Source: JAAZNO01 sp012798275 (GTDB lineage: Bacteria > Chloroflexota > Anaerolineae > B4-G1 > SLSP01). Taken from it: a DNA stretch of 55,337 bases. Position 1 is the first letter of the stretch. Each line of letters starts with the position of its first letter. Positions 48,091 to 55,337 of the stretch are shown here, piece by piece. A program made the translations under genes and the position numbers. The stretch covers positions 1 to 55,337 of the forward strand of contig DAOPQD010000012.1 of assembly GCA_035347995.1 (NCBI GenBank). Direction: 5' to 3'. Under the pieces are notes generated by a model. That model saw nothing but the letters and a program-made list of their open reading frames with translations. It made no database searches and was not told where the DNA came from.

Positions 48091-49350
48091 TCATTCGTAT
48101 CGGAGTGCCTCAATCGGGTTCAAGCCGGCGGCCTTGTTGGCCGGATAGATGCCGAAGAAGAGGCCAATGGCCAGCGAGAAGGTGACTGCCAGCAGGATCG
48201 AGCCCGGCGTCACCACGGAGTTGAACGTGCCGGTGAGGTTGACGATTTGGGATAACCCTATTCCCACGAGCACGCCTCCCAATCCGCCGAGCAAACTGAG
48301 CAGGATGGCTTCCATCAGGAATTGTCCGAGCACGTCGTTTTTGCGCGCTCCCACGGCCTTGCGCAGGCCGATCTCACGGGTGCGTTCGGTGACCGAGACC
48401 AGCATGATGTTCATGATGCCGATGCCGCCGACCAGCAACGAGATCCCGGCGATGGCTCCCAGGAAGACCGTCAGACTGTTGGTGACGCTGGTCGCCATTT
48501 CCAGCATGTCGGCCTGATTGATGATGCGGAAATCGGCGTCTTCCTCCGGCTCGAGACCATGCCGGTCGCGCAGGACGGCGTCAATTTGCGTTTGGGCCGT
48601 GTCTACCAGCGCTTCTGACTTCGCCATCACGTTGACGCGGTTGGCGACTAACTGGCCGAGGGAGTTCCGACCGTTGAAGAGCTTGGTCTGAGCGGTGGAG
48701 AGCGGCACGAAGATGCTGCTATCGGCCTCGTTCAGCATGGAGCCGCCTTGCTCGTCCAGGACGCCAATGACCGTCAGTGAGACCGTCGCGCCGAACGTGG
48801 AAACTTTGATTTTCTGCCCGATCGGGTTGAAGCTGCCGAAGAGGTCGCTGGCCACCGTCGCTCCCAGGACGGCCACTTTCGCGCGTTTGTCCACCTCGCT
48901 GCTGGAGATGAACTCGCCCCGGGCCAGCGTCAGATCGTACAGGTCCTGGTATGCGGGCGGCACGCCGGTGATGGAGGCGTTGAGGTTGCTGTCACCGTAG
49001 ATGATCTGGCCCTCGCCGCCATACTGCGGGACGACCATGGCGGCTGCCGTGACCTGGTTGGGATCCTCCAGCGCTTCGGCGTCGCTCATGGTCAGTCCCA
49101 GCGAACCGCCGGGGCCGCCGCCGATCCGGCCCATCCCGCCGGCCGTCACGATCAGCATGTTCGTGCCGATGCTGCTGATCTGACTGGTGATGGAGGCCGA
49201 GGCGCCGTTGCCGATGGACAGCAGGGCTACCACGGAGGCCACGCCGATGATGACGCCTAACATTGTCAAGACGGAGCGCAACTTGTTCGCCAGCAGCCCG
49301 TCCAGGGCCACCCGGATGTTTTCCCACAGATCCGCTAATCGTGTTCTCAT
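48091..49350 (-). CDS. MacB-type ABC transporter permease
   Basis: The 419-residue product has an N-terminal helix (LRSVLTMLGVIIGVASVVALLSIGNG), an extracytoplasmic MacB_PCD domain and three C-terminal helices (FLGAIAGISLLVGGIGIMNIMLVSV...TREIGLRKAVGA; LLSLLGGLGGVLVGIGL; LAVTFSLAIGLFFGIYPANKAA). MacB works with a MacA-type adaptor to expel peptides, siderophores or antibiotics. It is separated from the ATPase gene by 79 bp. Confidence 0.94.
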   Translation of the reverse strand: MRTRLADLWENIRVALDGLLANKLRSVLTMLGVIIGVASVVALLSIGNGASASITSQISSIGTNMLIVTAGGMGRIGGGPGGSLGLTMSDAEALEDPNQVTAAAMVVPQYGGEGQIIYGDSNLNASITGVPPAYQDLYDLTLARGEFISSSEVDKRAKVAVLGATVASDLFGSFNPIGQKIKVSTFGATVSLTVIGVLDEQGGSMLNEADSSIFVPLSTAQTKLFNGRNSLGQLVANRVNVMAKSEALVDTAQTQIDAVLRDRHGLEPEEDADFRIINQADMLEMATSVTNSLTVFLGAIAGISLLVGGIGIMNIMLVSVTERTREIGLRKAVGARKNDVLGQFLMEAILLSLLGGLGGVLVGIGLSQIVNLTGTFNSVVTPGSILLAVTFSLAIGLFFGIYPANKAAGLNPIEALRYE

Positions 49351-49429
49351 GACTTTTCCTTTTCCTTATGTCCCTGATATGTCCCTGATGCTGTCAGGAT
49401 CTCAGGTCAGCCGTTGCTCGCCCTGGGGC

Positions 49430-50113
<684 letters not shown>

Positions 50114-50114
50114 T

Positions 50115-51533
50115 TCAAGGCCTCCCTCCACCGCCCAAGAGGCCGCCCAGGCCCTGGATGCGGAAACCGTCAGATGCTTCGGGTGTCGTGGCCGCCGTTG
50201 TCACCTGGGTCACGACCCCGATGATGTCGCCCTCGGCGAGCCCGTCCACGATTTCCACATTGCCGCCCAGGCTTTGGCCGATGGTCACCGGGGTCCGTTC
50301 AAACTGGCCCTCGGTCGTCTGTCGCATCACGTAAGCCTGCTCGCCTTCTAACTGCACGGCGCGCTGGGGCAGATAGAGCACATTGTCCCACTGCGCGGTG
50401 ATGATTTCCAGGTCGGCTAACATGCCGGGCCGAACGGCAGCCGGCCTTTCGCTGAGGCGTACGGTGATCGGATAGATCGCCACGCCGGAGGAGACTTCCG
50501 CCGCCGGCGCGATTTCCGTCACCTCGCCGGGGATGACCAGGTCGTTGAGCGTGGCAATTGTGGCCTGGGCGCTTTGACCGGTGTGCACCTGCGTGACGTC
50601 GGACTCGTCCAGCGAGACCTCCACCTCCAGCGCGCTCAGGTCCGCGACGGTGATGGCCGAACCGGAGGCCATTTCGCCGACGGCCACGTTCAGCGCTGTG
50701 ATCACGCCGTCAAACGGCGCGACCAGCGTGGCCTGCGCGAGCTGCCGCTGGGTCTTATCCAGGGCCAGCTGCGCCTGTTGAACGTTGAGCTGGGCGGTTT
50801 GGATTTCAGCGGTGGTCGCCCCGGCCTTCAACTCTTCCAGATTGGCCTGGGCCTGCTCGACACTGCTCCAGGCCGCGGCCAGCTCGGCTTTAGTGGGCCC
50901 CGCTGTGCCGATTTCGTAAGCCGCTTTGGCTTTGTCATAGGCTATCGTCGCGCTTTGAAGGGAGGCCGCCGATCGTCCCCCGGACCGTTCGTAGTTGCCC
51001 TGGGCCTGCTGCACCGCTTTGGCTGCCAGATCCAGAGTATTCTGCAGCTGCACCAACTCGGCGGCGGAAGGTCCCGCCTTCACCTGAGCGTAGCTGGCTC
51101 TGGCGCTGGCCAACGACGCTTCGGCCGCGGCGAGTTCCGCTTGAGTCGGCCCGGCCAGCGTCTGCTCCAGCTGAATTTGCGCCTTGTCCAGATCAGCCTG
51201 GGCTTGCGTCACCGCCAGTTCCAGCGCCGTCGAATCCAGGCGCAGCAAGGGCTGCCCGGCTTTGACCTGCTCTCCGACCTTCACATAGATTTCGGCCACC
51301 CGCCCTGAGGTAGCAAACGCGAGCGCCCGTTCCTGAACCACGGCCAGGTTGCCGCTGCTCTCAATAGAATCTTGCAAAGTCCCCCGCGTCACCACTACCA
51401 TTTCGGTGATTTGGTCCGACGTTTGCGCCTTCACCGTGTTGGGCTTCAGCACGTAGATGTATCCCAGCACGCCGCCTACCAGCAGCACTATTCCCCCGAT
51501 GAGCCACAGCCACGACTTTTTATGCATTTTCAT
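50115..51533 (-). CDS. MacA/HlyD-type periplasmic adaptor, adaptor 1
   Basis: The 472-residue product has an N-terminal membrane anchor (SWLWLIGGIVLLVGGVLGYIYVL), a split lipoyl domain (VAEIYVKVGEQVKAGQPLLRLD...QATLVAPFDGVITALNVAVGEMA), a long alpha-helical hairpin between the halves (TQAELAAAEASLASARASYAQVKAGPSAAEL repeats) and a beta-barrel/MP domain. The hairpin contains three TxAELAAA-type heptad repeats. It links the ABC pump to the cell envelope. GGAGG precedes the start. Confidence 0.9.
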   Translation of the reverse strand: MKMHKKSWLWLIGGIVLLVGGVLGYIYVLKPNTVKAQTSDQITEMVVVTRGTLQDSIESSGNLAVVQERALAFATSGRVAEIYVKVGEQVKAGQPLLRLDSTALELAVTQAQADLDKAQIQLEQTLAGPTQAELAAAEASLASARASYAQVKAGPSAAELVQLQNTLDLAAKAVQQAQGNYERSGGRSAASLQSATIAYDKAKAAYEIGTAGPTKAELAAAWSSVEQAQANLEELKAGATTAEIQTAQLNVQQAQLALDKTQRQLAQATLVAPFDGVITALNVAVGEMASGSAITVADLSALEVEVSLDESDVTQVHTGQSAQATIATLNDLVIPGEVTEIAPAAEVSSGVAIYPITVRLSERPAAVRPGMLADLEIITAQWDNVLYLPQRAVQLEGEQAYVMRQTTEGQFERTPVTIGQSLGGNVEIVDGLAEGDIIGVVTQVTTAATTPEASDGFRIQGLGGLLGGGGRP

Positions 51534-51559
51534 GAACCTCCTCGCTTTTCAGATCCCTT

Positions 51560-53164
51560 TCACGGCCCCATGGGCGGCATCCCACCCGCGGGCCCCCCGC
51601 CGTCGAAGCCGGGCCCGCCACCGGGGAAGAAGCTTTGAGTGTCCGTTTGGGTGGTCAAACTGGAGATGACCACGACGTCGCCTTCCTGGAGTCCTTCGGT
51701 GATGGCTACCTCGGTGTCCGATTGAGCGCCAATTTGGACCGGTGTCAGCACAAAACCGGCGAGCAAACCGCTGCTCTGACCGGCACGGAACGCGGGGCGC
51801 TGGCCGGCCGCGCCGCTCTGCGCTCCTCTGCCTGACGTCTGTCCGGCGCCGCCGCTCTGAGGGAACCCGGCGCCGCTGCCGGGGCCCATTTGCATCGTAT
51901 CGGTCAAAGTCTCGCCCTCTCGCAGCTGGCGCAGGACGAAAGTCCGTTCACCCAGGTACTGCACCGCGCTCACCGGGATCAGCAGCGCGTCGTCCGCTGC
52001 GGCCGTCACGATGGTCACGTTGGCGGTCATGCCGGGGCGGATCAGCGCCTCGCCGGTGGGGGATACGACCACGGTCACCGGGTAGATCGCTACGCCGTTC
52101 TCTAGATTCGCCGTCGGCGCGATCGCCGTCACCGTGCCAGTCAGCACCAGGTCGTTGAAGGCATCTAGCGTCACCTGGGCTGGCTGTCCCACCGCGACCT
52201 GAACGACGTCCGACTCATCGAGTTGAACTTCCACTGCCAGCGCTTGCAGGTCGCCGAGCACCATAGCCGTGCCACTGGCTGAGTCGCCGACCGCGATGTT
52301 GACCGCCGTGATCGTGCCGGAGAAGGGCGCGACCAGTGTGGCTTGCTTCAGGTTGTACTGCGCCAGTTCCAGGGCGGTTCGGGCCTTTTGGACGCTGATT
52401 TCGGCCAGCTGCACTTCCGCCTCAGAGGGTTGTTCTTGGAGCTGATCCAGGCTGGCCTGGGCCTGCTGGACTTTGGCCCATGCGGCCTGGCGTTCGGGGG
52501 TGGTAGCTCCCTGCATCACTGCCTGGTAAGAAGCCAGGGCGTTCTCATACGACGCCTGAGCTTCCCAAAGGTTGGTGGCAATGGGGGAGTAGTTCACCTC
52601 GGCGCGCCAGCTGCCGCCGGCCTGGTCGTAGGTTGCCTGCGCCGATTCCAGGCTGATTCTGGCCTGTTCGAGGGAAAGTTCGGCCTGGGTGGCCTCGGCC
52701 CCGGTGGGGCCGCGGGTCGTTTCGGCGTAGCTGGCTTTAGCGCTGGCCAGCGCGGATTCGGCAGCGGCGAGCTCGGTCGCACTCGGCCCCGCCATGGTCT
52801 GAGAGAGGGTAATTTGGGCCTGCAGCAGGGCAATTTCTGCCTCCGTGACCGCATGGGCCAGATCGGTCGTTTCCAGACGCGCCAGCGGTTGCCCGGCCTG
52901 TACTTCATCGCCCGCTTTGACCAGCACTTCGGCAATCGTGCCGCTGCTGCCAAACGCCAGGTTCACTGTCTCAACGGGAGTCAAACTCGCACTGCTGTCA
53001 ACCGTCGCTCGGAGCGAGCCCCGCGTCACCACAGACGTCTCCAGGCTGTCGGTCGTGGCGGTGGAGGTAGCGGCAGTCGTCTGCCGATAGAAGAAATAGC
53101 CGCCCACGCCGGCCCCTATCACCCCAACACTCAGGAGGATCATCAACCACTTTTTTCGCTTCAT
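51560..53164 (-). CDS. MacA/HlyD-type periplasmic adaptor, adaptor 2
   Basis: The 534-residue product is paralogous to adaptor 1: membrane anchor (WLMILLSVGVIGAGVGGYFFY), split lipoyl (GTIAEVLVKAGDEVQAGQPLARLE...QATLVAPFSGTITAVNIAVGD), coiled-coil hairpin and beta domains. It differs by a Gly/Ser/Gln-rich insertion (GPGSGAGFPQSGGAGQTSGRG and on) inside the C-terminal domain and by a Gly/Pro-rich end (PGFDGGGPAGGMPPMGP). Two adaptors for one pump suggests a mixed or alternative complex. It is first in the operon. Confidence 0.88.
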   Translation of the reverse strand: MKRKKWLMILLSVGVIGAGVGGYFFYRQTTAATSTATTDSLETSVVTRGSLRATVDSSASLTPVETVNLAFGSSGTIAEVLVKAGDEVQAGQPLARLETTDLAHAVTEAEIALLQAQITLSQTMAGPSATELAAAESALASAKASYAETTRGPTGAEATQAELSLEQARISLESAQATYDQAGGSWRAEVNYSPIATNLWEAQASYENALASYQAVMQGATTPERQAAWAKVQQAQASLDQLQEQPSEAEVQLAEISVQKARTALELAQYNLKQATLVAPFSGTITAVNIAVGDSASGTAMVLGDLQALAVEVQLDESDVVQVAVGQPAQVTLDAFNDLVLTGTVTAIAPTANLENGVAIYPVTVVVSPTGEALIRPGMTANVTIVTAAADDALLIPVSAVQYLGERTFVLRQLREGETLTDTMQMGPGSGAGFPQSGGAGQTSGRGAQSGAAGQRPAFRAGQSSGLLAGFVLTPVQIGAQSDTEVAITEGLQEGDVVVISSLTTQTDTQSFFPGGGPGFDGGGPAGGMPPMGP

Positions 53165-53408
53165 GCACTTTCACCTCCGTAAGAAATGTGGCTATCATAG
53201 CGGGAAATTGTGGAGAAAATATGGAGATCCGGCTCATAAGTGATGAAGGTTCCAGAGGTGAACAAGTGTGACCGGGCGGGAAGGTCGCCCAAGCTTCATC
53301 GCGGAGCGCGTGGAAATGGAAGGGTTAAGCGGGAGTGGGGAGGGGAAAAATGGGCGGATACAGGCCCGGCAGCGACATCCGGCGTCGGGCGTCGGGTGAT
53401 TTAAGGCG

Positions 53409-54026
53409 TCACCCTCGCACGACCAAATCAAAGGCTGACTTTGGCCTGACTTCTGAAAAGTAGTAGTCTTCGACGCCGTCCCAGAGCGTGTGCCAGCGTT
53501 TTAGAAAGCGCTGATCGCTTTCGCGCCGGTCTAGCCGTTGATGCCGTTCGGCGACCGGGACATCCACCAGCACGGCCAGATCAATCAAATCGGCAATCTC
53601 TGGATTTGCAGAATAAGCGCCTTCGAGAATGATCACTTTTGCCGGCTGTTTTTCGACTGCATGGGGGCTTAGCCCATACGTCCCATCCGGGCGCATCCCC
53701 GAGACAAAGTCAAAGGGAAACCATCGCGCCGGTCGGCCGGCGAGGAGGGGCTCCAGGGCGTCAGTGCGCAGCCTGGCCCAATCAAACACGTCCCTGACTC
53801 TCTCCGGGATTGAACGCGTGTCCCATTCCCAATCGGGAATGGAGGCGGAATAGAAATCGTCGAGCGGGATCACGACAGACTCAATTTCCTGCTCCAGCAT
53901 GGCAGCCAAAGTGGACTTGCCCGCGCCGCTGCCCCCATCCAGGGCGACCAGAATTGGCGAACGGTGGACGAGGATTTGGCGGATCGCGGTCACAATTTGG
54001 GAACATGCCGCCGCTAATTCAGACAT
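53409..54026 (-). CDS. Uridine-kinase-like P-loop NTPase
   Basis: The 205-residue product has Walker A ALDGGSGAGKSTLAA (about 28-42), VVIPLDDFYS (the uridine kinase/PRK DDFY motif), VIILEGAYSANPEI and DVPVAERHQRLDRRE. It is related to uridine/phosphoribulokinase-type kinases that phosphorylate nucleosides or pantothenate-like small molecules; the substrate is not evident. The ribosome binding site is weak. No operon partner. Confidence 0.82.
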   Translation of the reverse strand: MSELAAACSQIVTAIRQILVHRSPILVALDGGSGAGKSTLAAMLEQEIESVVIPLDDFYSASIPDWEWDTRSIPERVRDVFDWARLRTDALEPLLAGRPARWFPFDFVSGMRPDGTYGLSPHAVEKQPAKVIILEGAYSANPEIADLIDLAVLVDVPVAERHQRLDRRESDQRFLKRWHTLWDGVEDYYFSEVRPKSAFDLVVRG

Positions 54027-54262
54027 CAGGCGTTTATCCCTTCAGGGTATTCTGGCTTACTGGGGGAGTTCACCTTCGGAATTTCTTTTGCGTCGGTACG
54101 CGTTCATGGGATAACGCCAGCAGTTCGAGGGCACGGATGGCCTGGGACAAACGCGGCACGGACGGCGGTCTAACCGCAACCGCCTCCCTGGCGCCGCCGG
54201 CGCGTCATGAAGCGGCGCCAGGTGTCACGGTTAGCCCAGCTCACTTCATTAGATACCTGCCC

Positions 54263-55024
54263 CTATTGGGCCACCCAGCCGCCGTCCACTACCAGCGGAT
54301 GGCCAATGACAAACGACGCCGCGTCCGAACACAGCCATACCACCGCGGCAGCGATCTCTTCTGGTGTGCCCATCCGTCCGATCGGCTCGCCGGCGACAAA
54401 TCCCGCTTCCGCCTCGGCTTCCCCCCCGGTTAGACGCTCGACCATCGCCGTGCGGATGACGCCGGGGCAGACGGCGTTCACCCGAATGCCGGCCTTGGCG
54501 TATTCCAGCGCCGCGGCGCGCGTCAATTGCACGATGCCGCCCTTGGAGGCAGAGTAAGCCGGTAGTCCCTGGAATCCCACCACCCCGGCGATGGAAGCCG
54601 TGTTCACGATGGCACCGCCGCCCTGCTTGAGCATCTGCAGGATTTCGTATTTCATACACAGCCAGACGCCTTTAAGGTTGATCGTGAGCGTGCGATCCCA
54701 ATTTTCCTCGGTGCACTCGGCCGTGGGCGCCCTCGTCCCTTCTATCCCCGCGTTGTTGAAGGCATAATCCAGCCGCCCGTATGTCTCCACGGTCTTCTGA
54801 ATCAGGGCCTCTACCGCGGCGGCGTTCGAGACGTCGGTCTTGACGAAGAATGCCTCGCCGCCCGCCTCTTGGATCAGCCGGACCGTTTCCTCGCCCCCCG
54901 CGACCAGGACATCGGCGACTACCACTTTTGCCCCCTCTCGAGCAAATGCCAGGGCGCTCGCCCTGCCGATGCCAGAGCTGGCGCCTGTTACAACCGCTAC
55001 CTTACCTGCGAACTGCTGGATCAT
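54263..55024 (-). CDS. Short-chain dehydrogenase/reductase (SDR)
   Basis: The 253-residue classical SDR has the TGASSGIG cofactor loop, DVSNAAAV, NNAGIEG, catalytic Ser in IVNTASIAGVVG, YSASKGG (Tyr-x3-Lys) and CPGVIRTAM. VVADV after beta-2 carries an acidic residue that favours NAD(H). The substrate is unknown (sugar, alcohol or steroid-like). AAGGAGG lies 8 nt before the ATG, with a perfect promoter upstream. Confidence 0.93.
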   Translation of the reverse strand: MIQQFAGKVAVVTGASSGIGRASALAFAREGAKVVVADVLVAGGEETVRLIQEAGGEAFFVKTDVSNAAAVEALIQKTVETYGRLDYAFNNAGIEGTRAPTAECTEENWDRTLTINLKGVWLCMKYEILQMLKQGGGAIVNTASIAGVVGFQGLPAYSASKGGIVQLTRAAALEYAKAGIRVNAVCPGVIRTAMVERLTGGEAEAEAGFVAGEPIGRMGTPEEIAAAVVWLCSDAASFVIGHPLVVDGGWVAQ

Positions 55025-55145
55025 TGTGTTACCTCCTTGCTGCGGTCTTCTTCTTTCAATATCAAAGTTGGCAGGACAGCGTTTTTCTTAAGCCCGAGTT
55101 TGCCGCCAAGCCGTCTTACTGGCGCTTACATCGTAATTCTCTCCC
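55025..55145 (-). other. Leader of the SDR gene
   Basis: About 115 nt of 5' untranslated sequence between the promoter and the ATG. No riboswitch or frame was recognised apart from the ribosome binding site. Confidence 0.5.
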
Positions 55146-55174
55146 ATTATAGGCGCCTTTCCTGACATTGTCAA
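55146..55174 (-). promoter_or_regulatory. Perfect consensus sigma70 promoter of the SDR gene
   Basis: On the minus strand TTGACA (55174-55169), 17 bp, TATAAT (55151-55146). Both hexamers match the consensus at every base. Confidence 0.85.
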
Positions 55175-55254
55175 GAACTCCGAGCCATAAACAAAAAATG
55201 AATCTGCGCCGACACTCGCTGAACCGCGGCCTGCCGGCGTGCACCGGGCAAGGG

Positions 55255-55293
55255 GAAAACAAAACGATCCGGCGGGGGAAAGTCCCCGCCGGA
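55255..55293 (-). terminator. Intrinsic terminator of a gene to the right of the window
   Basis: The arms TCCGGCGGGG and CCCCGCCGGA form a 10-bp stem. On the minus strand it is followed by TCGTTTTGTTTTCCCC, a U-rich tail, so it would end transcription coming from beyond the right edge. No gene can be called in 55294-55337. Confidence 0.7.
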
Positions 55294-55337
55294 CGCGCAT
55301 TCAGAGGTGATGTGAAGGGCTCAGGGCGACCCCGCCG

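Overview
The window reads as high-GC chromosomal DNA of a free-living bacterium, most likely a Chloroflexota (Anaerolineae-like) lineage. That placement is an inference from gene content: a serine hydroxymethyltransferase-GcvT fusion, a glpK / GlpA-like / FAD oxidoreductase / DUF1667 set, LysM and CARDB-type exported proteins, Yip1-domain proteins, an NB-ARC/TPR protein, and many short intergenic repeats. No rRNA was seen. There is one tRNA, Leu-CAG. Clear sigma70-type promoters with -35/-10 spacings of 16-17 bp are visible.

Layout. 1-3.7 kb: a few codons of a PIN-like gene at the left edge, then a two-gene minus-strand module. A small helical protein with a C-terminal Gly-rich motif (3236-3670) lies upstream of an NB-ARC ATPase with 13 TPRs (124-3150) that carries a matching motif at its N-terminus. 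This is the layout of a bacterial amyloid-signalling (Bell/BASS-like) NLR defence pair and is the most interesting system here. 3.9-7.5 kb: Gfo/Idh/MocA oxidoreductase, LysM-glycosidase-like secreted protein, shortened substrate-binding lipoprotein. 7.5-13.7 kb: yebC-ruvC-ruvA, fmt, and the GlyA-GcvT fusion. 13.7-17.9 kb: a probable 171-bp MITE, a 0.4-kb hairpin-rich leader repeat, a DUF3592 protein and a secreted subtilase frameshifted in a G7 run.

17.9-25.5 kb: glycerol catabolism (glpK, GlpA-like dehydrogenase, FAD oxidoreductase, DUF1667) interrupted by a more AT-rich island holding a MNT/HEPN toxin-antitoxin pair and a Dam-type methylase with an HNH endonuclease. 25.6-26.7 kb: a DEAD-box-like protein that has lost its ATPase motifs. 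26.9-31.8 kb: Yip1 / ABC ATPase / CARDB-like protein / MacB-type permease operon. 31.8-35.0 kb: a second, inverted copy of the 0.4-kb leader repeat and a GH31 alpha-glucosidase. 35.3-35.5 kb: tRNA-Leu with promoter and hairpin.

35.6-45.6 kb: a seven-gene minus-strand operon encoding a molybdenum aldehyde oxidoreductase, a multi-cluster flavin/Fe-S oxidoreductase, a small CxxC protein, a SAM methyltransferase, a C_GCAxxG_C_C protein, a radical SAM protein and a CoA-ligase-like protein. It resembles the Desulfovibrio DVU_1553-1559 set. Its 370-nt leader holds a candidate molybdenum-cofactor riboswitch followed by an intrinsic terminator and preceded by a good promoter. 45.8-53.2 kb: sensor kinase/response regulator and a MacAB-like pump with two tandem adaptors. 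53.4-55.0 kb: uridine-kinase-like P-loop protein and an SDR dehydrogenase with a perfect consensus promoter.

A theme across the window is a family of repeated leader cassettes ending in a Shine-Dalgarno sequence just before the start codons of unrelated genes. Related repeat modules have also been absorbed into coding sequence at several places.
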